Virus record (IMG/VR): IMGVR_UViG_3300032278_001453
Span: 1-28,513 of that record
Reading direction: 5' to 3' (one strand)
Length of the DNA: 28,513 bases
Origin: a virus
Made by a program: the position numbers and the translations under genes
Notes under the pieces: generated by a model
Databases searched by the model: none
Told to the model about the DNA's origin: nothing
What the model saw: the letters and a program-made list of their open reading frames with translations, nothing else
In this document: positions 13,249-21,253 of the stretch, one piece after another
Layout: every line of letters starts with the position of its first letter
Position numbering within the stretch: position 1 is the stretch's first letter

Positions 13249-16185
13249 TTATTTCTTTGTGCTAGAATATATAGGCTTTCCCATATTTCCCATAGTTCCT
13301 GTCTGTTGCTGGAAGTTGCGTTGTGATTCAACTCCAGAATCTCCAAATCCTTGTGATGTAGTATCCCCCTTTGGCAAACTACCATTCTGAGAGAATTGCG
13401 GATTCTGTTGCTTCATTTCAGCGTCCCACTCAGCACGTTGTTTCTGGTCTGCTATATAATCTTGTTTACCAGTACCGAAACGTCTGTTAATCTTTCCAGC
13501 TAAATCTCCTGCAAACATCTGAGCAGACCAGTTAGCGGTTTGACCCGCTTGGTCAGTATCAGGCCTTCTAGATTCTAGTTCTGCGGAAGTAGGCATGGGT
13601 GCTGTATTAGTATTAGCTCCCACACCCTTAGGTGCCTGAGGTGCAGCCTTGGGCCAAGCATTTTCAATATCCCGCATAGCATTCTGTCTTGACATGCCTA
13701 CCTTAGCTGGTGTAACATCACCTTGTTTCATCAGTTTTAGAAGAGCCTTTTCAACAGAGTTTACATGAAAGCCTTCATCAGGATGTTTATAATCCTCGTA
13801 AGTACTATCAGTGTCACGCACAGCTGCTTCCCTAGCCTTTCGTTGAGCATCATAGAGAGCCTTAATATATTCCCAATCTGGTTTTCCTGAGCCAGGATGT
13901 TGGTAATGTGGCAATGTTTCTCTATGAGGAACATCTCCTTCAAAGGCATCCCGTTCAGTTAATCTACGCATGGCTTCTTGACCAGTAAGAGGTTTCCCAT
14001 AATTTACAACGTCATGGTCACCTTCATACTTCTCCCTCTCATCATCAAAATCATCAGGTAATGAAGATACTTTAAGTATGGCCTCCTCCATAGGAATTTT
14101 ATCACCCCAAGCACGTTTTTGGGCAGCATCGTCCTTACTCTGGCTTGGATGTTCATCAGGAGCCATTCTCCGATTGATTTGACGTTGCTGATAAATACGT
14201 TTCATCTCTTCAGCCCTCTTACTTCCCTGAGGTTCTGGCCCCTCGCCTGCTTGCCAGGGCCAATGGGGATTATCCTCAGCCTTCTTAAACATCTTGTCAT
14301 TCGTACCAACTTCAGACTTAGGACGTTTGGAATCGCCATTAGCTACCAATGCTTGGGATTCTTTATTCTCTTTAGGGAGGCTTCCCTTATCCATTGCATT
14401 TAGTGGTTGCTCATCTCCACCTTTCATAAGTTTAAGGAGGGCTTTTTCAACAGACATTTCAAAAGGACTCTTTCCAGCGGGTCTATCACGGGCTATCTTT
14501 TCACTAGCCTGTCGGCCCCGCCAATCTTGTCGAGCATGAGCATCCATTAGTTCTGGCCTATCTGGTGCTTCATAAGCAGATTCAGGTTGGAAAAAATCAC
14601 GGGTAGCTCTACCAGCCCTACCAGGCATGGTAGTTGCTCTACCAGCACCATAGCCCATACGTTCTCCTACCTGTTCTAGACCTGTTTGTGGGCCTACATC
14701 CCCAATGTTTTCTCCAACTGGTGGCTCTATGAGATGTTCAGGTGTATCCCTCATAGACCAACCCCCTCTTAAACCCGCACGAACTTCTTCAGCAGGGCGT
14801 GTAACGCCAGCCCTTAAAGCATCTTCTGCTACCTCTGGATTTAATTCACTAGCAGAACGGTCTGCCACACGCATGGGAACATTACGGATAGCTCTACCAG
14901 CCCTTTCTGCCCTAGATTGTGGTTTAGCATCTCTATGTTCGCTGAAATACTTATCCCTATTCTCGTCAGGCATTAGTCCACGCCCGAAATTACCAACTGC
15001 ATCTGGTATCCGAATTTTCTCAAGGTCTTCGTCTTTCATCAATTTGAGGAGAGATTTTGTAACGTTATTGTGAATATTTTCCTGGCCTGGTGCCCTTTGG
15101 TCAAGTTTAGCTTCGCCACGTTGAACTACAGGTACGTCTTTCCCACTCTCACTTCCAAGAGAATCAGGGTTTTCCCCTGGTTGTGGCTGTCCAAAGGTAA
15201 TCTCGGAAGGTAATCTCCATTCTTGTGTATCCATACCCCTTTGAGATACATCACCTCTAGGAGAGGGAATGTCTCGTTCAGTATCCTCCATAGGGCCACC
15301 AGGGAAACCAACTTTTATAGTACGAGGGTCTTTTAAATCCTCTGCCCTTCTACGAAGCCACTCCTGAGAATCTTCCAAATGCTCATCTGCCTTCATAAGT
15401 TTAAGCAAAGCATTTTCTATAGCTTTCGATGTATTAGGGAGTTTCCTCCCATGTATTGTTTGAGTATGATATAGAGAAGGGTCAGCTTCCATCTCAGCCC
15501 GTGCCTTCGCCCCTCTTTCTAAAGCACTTCTTGAGCCATATCTCATATGTCTAGCTCGTTCTCTTAGTGCCTCTGGAGAAGCTTCTTGTGCTAATCGGTC
15601 AGCAGAGGTTTTTCGGGCAGCATCTACCATTTCAGGAGGCATATCAGTAGGCCGTCTACCCAAGATAGTCTCAGCCCGTTCCCCAGCCGTAGGAGTACTT
15701 CCTATATCTCCCTCTTCAGGAGTTCGGGGTAAATTCCCAGGTGTGCCCCCAGACAAACCTGGCAGGGGTTCATATGTTACAGGTTCTTCAGAAGAAAAGG
15801 GTTCCAGTTGTCTTTGAGTAGCACGGAACCTGGGCTTCTCTTCAGCCTTCATTAATTTTAGCAAAGCTTTTTCAACAGAAGATTTATATGGATAATTACC
15901 CGCACCAGCAGTATCCTCGTCTTGGGGATAACTATCACGGCCTACTCTACGGTCATCCCTTCTTAGTTGTGCCCTCTCTTTAGAAGTGAAACCATTCTTT
16001 AATGGAACACCTGGGCCTTCGGGATGGTCTGCGCTAGTCACAGGAGCTTTAGGCAAAGGTGTAGATTCATCCCAATCAGGATTTTCTTCCGACACCCCTC
16101 TATCACCGCCAACATTGTTTTTGAAAAAGTCTAGAGTTGATTTCCAATGTAGATTATTCTCGATTGGTTTTCCATAGTCTGGCAT
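13249..16185 (-). CDS. Giant low-complexity head-module protein with five LLKLMK motifs, 978 aa
   Basis: AGGAG precedes ATG 16185. The protein is mostly Pro/Glu/Arg/Asp-rich and predicted disordered, with no enzyme domain. Its striking feature is a motif S/N-V/I-E/T-K/N-A/S-LLKLMK at residues 103-113, 255-265, 374-384, 578-588 and 810-820, each followed by an acidic patch (AEEK, ADEH, DEDL, GGDE, QGDV). A degenerate copy (MEEAILKVSSL) is at about 699. Between motifs are RxxR/Gly segments. It sits directly downstream of the protease gene. It could be an internal head protein, scaffold or substrate polyprotein whose helices target it to the capsid (inference). The ends resemble no known family. 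Confidence 0.8.
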   Translation of the reverse strand: MPDYGKPIENNLHWKSTLDFFKNNVGGDRGVSEENPDWDESTPLPKAPVTSADHPEGPGVPLKNGFTSKERAQLRRDDRRVGRDSYPQDEDTAGAGNYPYKSSVEKALLKLMKAEEKPRFRATQRQLEPFSSEEPVTYEPLPGLSGGTPGNLPRTPEEGDIGSTPTAGERAETILGRRPTDMPPEMVDAARKTSADRLAQEASPEALRERARHMRYGSRSALERGAKARAEMEADPSLYHTQTIHGRKLPNTSKAIENALLKLMKADEHLEDSQEWLRRRAEDLKDPRTIKVGFPGGPMEDTERDIPSPRGDVSQRGMDTQEWRLPSEITFGQPQPGENPDSLGSESGKDVPVVQRGEAKLDQRAPGQENIHNNVTKSLLKLMKDEDLEKIRIPDAVGNFGRGLMPDENRDKYFSEHRDAKPQSRAERAGRAIRNVPMRVADRSASELNPEVAEDALRAGVTRPAEEVRAGLRGGWSMRDTPEHLIEPPVGENIGDVGPQTGLEQVGERMGYGAGRATTMPGRAGRATRDFFQPESAYEAPDRPELMDAHARQDWRGRQASEKIARDRPAGKSPFEMSVEKALLKLMKGGDEQPLNAMDKGSLPKENKESQALVANGDSKRPKSEVGTNDKMFKKAEDNPHWPWQAGEGPEPQGSKRAEEMKRIYQQRQINRRMAPDEHPSQSKDDAAQKRAWGDKIPMEEAILKVSSLPDDFDDEREKYEGDHDVVNYGKPLTGQEAMRRLTERDAFEGDVPHRETLPHYQHPGSGKPDWEYIKALYDAQRKAREAAVRDTDSTYEDYKHPDEGFHVNSVEKALLKLMKQGDVTPAKVGMSRQNAMRDIENAWPKAAPQAPKGVGANTNTAPMPTSAELESRRPDTDQAGQTANWSAQMFAGDLAGKINRRFGTGKQDYIADQKQRAEWDAEMKQQNPQFSQNGSLPKGDTTSQGFGDSGVESQRNFQQQTGTMGNMGKPIYSSTKK
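13726..15879 (-). repeat. Five-copy protein-level LLKLMK repeat
   Basis: Coding copies at 15847-15879, 15391-15423, 15034-15066, 14422-14454 and 13726-13758. The five 33-nt segments encode nearly the same 11 residues but use different Leu, Ala/Ser and Lys codons (for example the fourth to seventh codons differ in most pairs), and spacing is irregular (152, 119, 204 and 232 residues). Recent DNA duplication would leave similar codons, so the identity is probably kept by selection on the peptide. Confidence 0.8.
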
Positions 16186-16188
16186 ATG

Positions 16189-19100
16189 TTATCTCCTAGT
16201 TCCAGCTAACCCAAAGGCTTTAGCAAATATCTTATGTACAGGGACAGAATTTTCTACAGAGTATTTAATGGGTTCTCTATCTTGTGCCCATGCAGGCCTT
16301 CTAGCATCTCCCCTAGGTGTTGGCCTGCTAGTCCTTCGCCCATAATCTTGCGGCCCCCTCACTCCTGTGTGAGCGGCGGTTCGTTCTTCTTCAGTAGATT
16401 CTTGAGTAGGTTCTTGTCTTGCCAATCCATCCATTGAAGGACGGTCACCACGTAGCCGTTTGAGTTCAATGCTTCTCCCAAATTCATTGGAATCTCCAAG
16501 CCTATTTAGAATAGCATCGTAAGCTTCTGCTCCAGCACCACCATGTCTTCCATGATGTACTTGCATATTGCGGCCTAAATGTTGCCTCATATCCGCAAAA
16601 TTGATGGGTTTATTCCAATCATCATTACTCATGTTTATACTATGATGATTTGCAAACCTATCTCCATCTTCTGTTTGACCTAAGTGATGGATAACTGACA
16701 TCCAATCTTTGGGGGATAGCCTGCCACCTTCATTTATATGGTCTAAACGTTCTTGTACATGATTATGTCTCTGGTCAGCATCCATTCCTTGATGGGCTGT
16801 GGGAGAGTAGCGAACATCTTTCCCTACACCCTCATTAACACCCATGCGTCTCTGTTGTTGGGCAAGTCTACCGTATCGAGGAATCCTATCTACACCCTCA
16901 CCAACTAGTTCTTGACCTCGGCCTACGTTTTCATCCAACCAACCACGTAGTTTGGCTCCAGCCCCCCTGCCACGCATTCCAGCTTCATCAGCCTGTCTAC
17001 GGGTAGCCCCTAATTCATCAGGCATATATCTCCTGGGCTGTCCAACACGCCTGGCATCTTCTGGGTCTTCCATAAAGCCCCGTCCAAAGCCTCTTGCTGC
17101 CCTAGCCCCACGTCCTAGCCATTGTCGAGCCATACGGCCTACCTGTCCACCACGTTCACGAGAACCAGCACCTAGACGATTATCTGTTTCACCCAAGACA
17201 GATGCAGGATGGTCAGATACAGGCAAGTCAGGTCTTACATCCTCACGAGGTTTCATAAACCCACGGAATGCACCACCAGCAAATTCTGCTCCTCTCCTAG
17301 CCCCACGTCCTATCTTACGAGCTTCTTGGTTGGCCCAAGCAGCCCCCTTACCCTCGTTCATTGATTCGTCTCTGAAACCTCTGCCTATGTTTTCAGCAAC
17401 TCCACCCACTTCTCCACGTAAATCTCGGAGATTTTGGTCAGCCTCACGGTATTTCTGCCTACCACCTCGGAACAAGCGTTTCATTCCTTGATGAGCTTTT
17501 TCTCTAGGAGATAGGTTTGCCATCCTATCCCTTCGGCCTTCATACCCTCTTCGGCCTCTAACGCCAGCTACAATTTCATCAGCATCGTATTCTTTGCGTC
17601 CACCTCTTCTTTCCCGCCCTTCTCTTGCGGCATCTGCCCTGTTTCTTGCAGCTGTCTGCCCTGGCTCATCTTCCCCACGGCGATATCGAATGCCTGGGCC
17701 TTGTAAAGGTTGTCTGCCCCCTCTTGGTTGGTCTTCTACAGGAGTTCTAACTGCTCGGCCCTGTGCAGGACTAATTCGTGTGTCATCACGTCTACGTCCA
17801 GCCTGAGTATCAGCATCATCATCTGGAACTCCACGAATTTTTTCTCGTAATGCTTGACTACCTACAGCATCATCCTGTTGGGGTCTACGGAATAAGTTTT
17901 TAAATCTTCCCCACACACCAGGCTTCTTACCCCGTTCTCCCTCCCCCTCTTCTGCTGTAGGTTCAGCAGAAGGTGCAGCAGCCCGTGCCCTCACCCCAGC
18001 AGGCGAAGCACCAGGGAAAGGAGCTTGGTCAACATTAGCTTCTCGTAAAGCAGCAGCCCTATCTTTCGGAGCATACATCTCTGGGTTATACGGAGAGGTT
18101 GGCCCAGACGTTGGCAGAGGAGTAGGACGTTGATAATCACGCATTAAATCTGCTTCCCCCGCACCAATCGGGCTTTCGTTACGTCTACCTTGTTCAGTTT
18201 GTACTGGTTGGGTTCCAGCAGGATTTTTTACATTATAGGGGTTTGGCGCACCATAATTTACTTGTGGTTGCCAAGCACTTACACCCATTGTCTCCCCTGT
18301 TTTGTCAGGATTTTCACCTTCAGGAAAGGCTTGTCCAGGGTTTGCTTTACCCATACGTTTTGCAGCTTTCTGCATAATATCTTCAAAAAGATTGATAGAC
18401 TTTTTCAAGTCATCGTCATTATCCAGTCTTTCGCCCAGATTTTCTCCCGCTTCATTTACAACCCACGGAGGTCTAACATTAATAGGACAACCATCATCAT
18501 CAGTTTCGGTTTCAGATACAGGGATATAACGCATCGTTCTCATATCAACTTCGGAAGGGAAGCCATAACGTTGAAGAAGGCGATGGTGTTCGGCTTCCCT
18601 CCCCGCAAAATTATTAAGAGTAGTGAACGACTTACCACTCTTTAATGGGTCTTCTTCTTTTGACATCCAATCTAAAAAGGAATCCTTAAAGTTTATTTTA
18701 CCAGTATCATCAGACCTCATAATCACAATCTTCCTTTTAATGGATACATGTGGCTGGCTTCCTTCTTCACAAGCCTCAAAGAGTCTGCAATAATCCCCAG
18801 GTTGAATATCGCCAACTACAACCTCACATGTTTTCCGTTCTGCATTAAAGTATTTGCAATGACCACAATTGATTCCCATTTGCATTTCGGGTGCCGTTGC
18901 ATCACGATACCCACATTGGTCTTTATCTACTTTTCCTGTTTGAGGCAACTCTGCTTTAAGCAGTTCAAAGTTTGCCCCCTGATTTACACCTTTCTCACAA
19001 ATAGTAACTTCAGCTAATTCCATTTCATCCACTTGCATGTAAGGAGTTTGGCCCTTCATCATATTTTGAACTTTGGTTGCACTTCCAGCTATTGAATAAC

Positions 19101-19644
19101 TCTTTAACATTCCAGTATTAATCTGGTCTGCTACTTTTTTAGCAATTGCTGTATCATCACGCAGTTCACAGATAAAGAATAACCCCTGGTCACCTACACC
19201 AGATTTAAATATCTGCCCACCTTTAGATATATAAGCGGGTAAAGCCCAACCTACCTGAACGTCTGAATGTAGTACCATAACGTTACGAGTACGTTGGTTA
19301 TCCATAAACTTTTGGAAGGCTTTACCCAATGCTTGAGTAGTAATTAAATGACCTTCTCTATCAATCATTTCAACAGATGCGGGGCCACCAATAACTAAAG
19401 GTTCCACCATATCCATTTTTTGAATTCCTACCGCTGCTTGTTGATAAGTAGGACTATCTGGAAAAGCCCTATGGAGGGTCATAATTTCGGCTTTAGAAGC
19501 ATTTCCTGCATCAAAATTATTTCGGTATTCACCTAAAGCATCCTGAATGTCTTCCATTGTAGTTTTACCAGTTTGTCCCTTCTCTAACCAAAAGATAGAT
19601 TCGGGTCTTTGAGCTACTTCTGATGTAGTAAAATATCTAGACAT
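16189..19644 (-). CDS. Head maturation protease (XkdF-like) with HiPIP-like Cys motif and long Arg/Gly tail, 1151 aa
   Basis: Residues about 76-230 match a phage prohead serine protease of the XkdF/S78-like type: VEPLVIGGPASVEMIDREG, H126 in NVMVLHSDVQVGWALP and S184 in KSYSIAGSATKV, ending in VTICEKGVNQGANFELLKA. Next, C244 and then C260-x2-C263-x9-C273-x12-C286 (NCGHCKYF...TCEVVVGD...DYCRLFEA) resemble the four-Cys [4Fe-4S] motif of high-potential iron proteins. Residues about 420-1100 are a low-complexity Arg/Gly/Ala/Pro region with imperfect repeats such as GRGARRGAEFAGGAFRGFM and GRGARAARGFGRGFM. The C-terminus reads KYSVENSVPVHKIFAKAF, partly like the SVEKA motif of the next gene. Ordinary proheads proteases are 200-400 residues, so the tail is unusual. 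Confidence 0.8.
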   Translation of the reverse strand: MSRYFTTSEVAQRPESIFWLEKGQTGKTTMEDIQDALGEYRNNFDAGNASKAEIMTLHRAFPDSPTYQQAAVGIQKMDMVEPLVIGGPASVEMIDREGHLITTQALGKAFQKFMDNQRTRNVMVLHSDVQVGWALPAYISKGGQIFKSGVGDQGLFFICELRDDTAIAKKVADQINTGMLKSYSIAGSATKVQNMMKGQTPYMQVDEMELAEVTICEKGVNQGANFELLKAELPQTGKVDKDQCGYRDATAPEMQMGINCGHCKYFNAERKTCEVVVGDIQPGDYCRLFEACEEGSQPHVSIKRKIVIMRSDDTGKINFKDSFLDWMSKEEDPLKSGKSFTTLNNFAGREAEHHRLLQRYGFPSEVDMRTMRYIPVSETETDDDGCPINVRPPWVVNEAGENLGERLDNDDDLKKSINLFEDIMQKAAKRMGKANPGQAFPEGENPDKTGETMGVSAWQPQVNYGAPNPYNVKNPAGTQPVQTEQGRRNESPIGAGEADLMRDYQRPTPLPTSGPTSPYNPEMYAPKDRAAALREANVDQAPFPGASPAGVRARAAAPSAEPTAEEGEGERGKKPGVWGRFKNLFRRPQQDDAVGSQALREKIRGVPDDDADTQAGRRRDDTRISPAQGRAVRTPVEDQPRGGRQPLQGPGIRYRRGEDEPGQTAARNRADAAREGRERRGGRKEYDADEIVAGVRGRRGYEGRRDRMANLSPREKAHQGMKRLFRGGRQKYREADQNLRDLRGEVGGVAENIGRGFRDESMNEGKGAAWANQEARKIGRGARRGAEFAGGAFRGFMKPREDVRPDLPVSDHPASVLGETDNRLGAGSRERGGQVGRMARQWLGRGARAARGFGRGFMEDPEDARRVGQPRRYMPDELGATRRQADEAGMRGRGAGAKLRGWLDENVGRGQELVGEGVDRIPRYGRLAQQQRRMGVNEGVGKDVRYSPTAHQGMDADQRHNHVQERLDHINEGGRLSPKDWMSVIHHLGQTEDGDRFANHHSINMSNDDWNKPINFADMRQHLGRNMQVHHGRHGGAGAEAYDAILNRLGDSNEFGRSIELKRLRGDRPSMDGLARQEPTQESTEEERTAAHTGVRGPQDYGRRTSRPTPRGDARRPAWAQDREPIKYSVENSVPVHKIFAKAFGLAGTRR

Positions 19645-20573
19645 TACCCTTCATGCACTCCCCAGATTACTCCGTACACCTGGGTACTAGCCCCAGAAGC
19701 AATAGCGGATATCTTAACTCGTGCATCTATAGGCCAATTAGTTTCTATAGTTTCTCCTGCCTTTAAAAGGATACCTGTAGAAGAAGCCCCCGCAGCTGTG
19801 GCATCAGTATCTATAGATATATTGGCAGTTTGACTACCATGCCCATTCTTGAGTTTGAATCCTCTAACCGCAGAAATTCCTGGCCTACGTTTAGATTCTG
19901 ACAAGTTAGCTGTGCCCATCCATTCGTAATTAACGCCTTGGGCACCGTCTACATAATCGCTTAGATTACCGTCTCGACGTTGCTCTACCATAATTTTATC
20001 TACATACATGTCAATATTATGTTGTGTTACAGAAACAACAGCCACTCTATATTCAGCGGCTACTCTCTCTGCAATATCATATTTCACATTTAAGCGAACA
20101 AAGCTAGTACTGAGACTATGAGTAGCACTGGCAGCTAATTCAACTCCCGCACTATTTTGAATTACTATTTTAACGTCACCAGACGCAGAAGCCCCCCTAA
20201 CTTCACATTGTGCTACAATGGCTGTACCTTCCGTATGGCCTGCAAATGTATGTGTCCAATAAAATCCTTCTCCCGCAGCAGCGTTTGCTGGATTAACAAG
20301 AAGAGAGTTGCTACCTGTGGCAGCTTGGGCACTACTTTGAGATATTGCGGAACCAGAGGCGGTAAATTCAGTAATCGTAGCGTGTTCAATAGAGGGGTTT
20401 TTCACAAGGTTGACAGCTGGCTCTCCCCGTGATACAGTTAATAAATCAACTGCACTGGTACCAACTTGAGCGTCAATCGGAACATATTTATTCCATACAT
20501 GTACACTCGTTCTGGTACTAGGGTCTATTTCCCATTGAGGCCAGTTCTCTGGAAAATGTTCTGAAGTTGGCAT
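19644..20573 (-). CDS. Virion structural protein with carbohydrate-binding-like beta-sandwich, 309 aa
   Basis: AGGAG precedes ATG 20573. After a short N-terminal part, residues about 50-210 begin VNLVKNPSIEHATITEFTAS and look like a CBM_4_9-type jelly roll (GSNSLLVNPANAAAGEGFYW, MYVDKIMVEQRRDGNLSDYV). The C-terminal part (GFKLKNGHGSQTANISIDTD, VYGVIWGVHEG) is beta-rich. Such modules are common in phage head fibres or tail appendages. Its place in the head module, between a small membrane protein and the protease, favours a head-decorating or fibre role. Family inferred from pattern. Confidence 0.6.
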   Translation of the reverse strand: MPTSEHFPENWPQWEIDPSTRTSVHVWNKYVPIDAQVGTSAVDLLTVSRGEPAVNLVKNPSIEHATITEFTASGSAISQSSAQAATGSNSLLVNPANAAAGEGFYWTHTFAGHTEGTAIVAQCEVRGASASGDVKIVIQNSAGVELAASATHSLSTSFVRLNVKYDIAERVAAEYRVAVVSVTQHNIDMYVDKIMVEQRRDGNLSDYVDGAQGVNYEWMGTANLSESKRRPGISAVRGFKLKNGHGSQTANISIDTDATAAGASSTGILLKAGETIETNWPIDARVKISAIASGASTQVYGVIWGVHEG

Positions 20574-20581
20574 ATAATCTC

Positions 20582-20851
20582 CTAATCAGTTGAGAACCAG
20601 TTCATTATACCAATAAGGCTTCCCAGCACAATCGCAGAATGGACGAAGATTACGCCCATCACGAATAAGGCTGATTTAGCCCCATACATACGAGTTCTCC
20701 AATGTTTTATTTCATCGAGGTCATCATTAAGTTTCTCTAAACTATGGCTAATTGTTGTGTTTAATTGAGTTTGCCCATCTATATACCTATCTAATCGCTC
20801 TGTATAGACTGCTAGGTTTACCTCTATAGAGGCATCATTTAGAGCAGGCAT
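20582..20851 (-). CDS. XhlA/holin-like membrane protein, 89 aa
   Basis: A coiled coil (LDRYIDGQTQLNTTISHSLE, LNDDLDEIKHWRTRMYGAKS) followed by one hydrophobic span (SALFVMGVIFVHSAIVLGSL) near the C-terminus. The order (heptad helix, HWRTR basic patch, transmembrane segment) matches haemolysin XhlA-like phage proteins that work with holins in cell lysis. The gene lies among head genes rather than a lysis cassette, so the function is open. The ribosome site is weak. Confidence 0.55.
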   Translation of the reverse strand: MPALNDASIEVNLAVYTERLDRYIDGQTQLNTTISHSLEKLNDDLDEIKHWRTRMYGAKSALFVMGVIFVHSAIVLGSLIGIMNWFSTD

Positions 20852-20859
20852 AAGGCATA

Positions 20860-21183
20860 TTATCTACCGAATACTAGTACACGAACTGCTACCGCTGAAA
20901 CGTCTGTAGTGTTGGCTACCTCATCTAGAATTGCTCCATCTGCGCCAGCTTCATACAAAGCTATTTTTGAATTAGTGTAATCATATTGAGGAACATATCC
21001 ACTGTTTTCCATAGACAAGGCAACAAAATGAATTGATTCCAAGCCTAAGGTAGTAGCGGTTAGAGCCTCACCACCTGTAGCATAGCTGCTATCAAAGGTG
21101 CAAGTTTTAATAACGTATTTATTGTTGCCAGGAACACCTGTCATATCTGAAGCATTGCCTGGAACTGTAATAGTAAGAGCCAT
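20860..21183 (-). CDS. Head decoration-like protein, 107 aa
   Basis: AAGGAGG precedes ATG 21183. A short all-beta protein with KYVIKTCTFDSSYATGGEAL and TATTLGLESIHFVALS, the 'TFDSSYxTGGEALTAxxLGL' pattern repeatedly seen just after major capsid genes in tailed phages. It is probably a capsid decoration or minor head protein. It is separated from the capsid gene only by the 21212-21247 hairpin, which would lower its level relative to the capsid protein. Confidence 0.65.
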   Translation of the reverse strand: MALTITVPGNASDMTGVPGNNKYVIKTCTFDSSYATGGEALTATTLGLESIHFVALSMENSGYVPQYDYTNSKIALYEAGADGAILDEVANTTDVSAVAVRVLVFGR

Positions 21184-21211
21184 AGTTCATCCTCCTTAAA
21201 TAGAACAAGAA

Positions 21212-21247
21212 GAGAGGGCGGGGATATCTTTCAACCCCCGCCCCCTC
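21212..21247 (-). terminator. GC-rich hairpin after the major capsid gene
   Basis: GAGGGCGGGG (21214-21223) pairs with CCCCGCCC-C-CTC (about 21236-21247, one bulged C). The loop is about 11 nt. Read on the minus strand, the stem is followed by TTCTTGTTCTATTT, a moderately U-rich run, so it probably acts as a partial intrinsic terminator that reduces read-through into the decoration-like gene. Confidence 0.72.
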
Positions 21248-21253
21248 AGCGAA

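Noticed and set aside
13761-13949. Second minus-strand frame inside the 978-residue gene
   Set aside because: Alternative frame of a long continuous gene with no ribosome site; the same applies to 15126-15311, 26419-26688, 26878-27153 and 27169-27399.
13726-15879. CRISPR or DNA-level tandem array reading of the repeats
   Set aside because: The DNA copies differ in synonymous positions, spacing is irregular (about 360-700 bp) and all lie in frame within one gene, so the repeat is at protein level.
16952-17491. Long rightward ORF (179 codons) antisense to the protease tail
   Set aside because: It mirrors the Arg/Gly-rich coding bias of the opposite strand, has no ribosome site, and its product is Pro/Arg/Ser low complexity. 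A shadow ORF. The same holds for 18190-18645, 14705-15073, 21599-22003 and 22227-22565.
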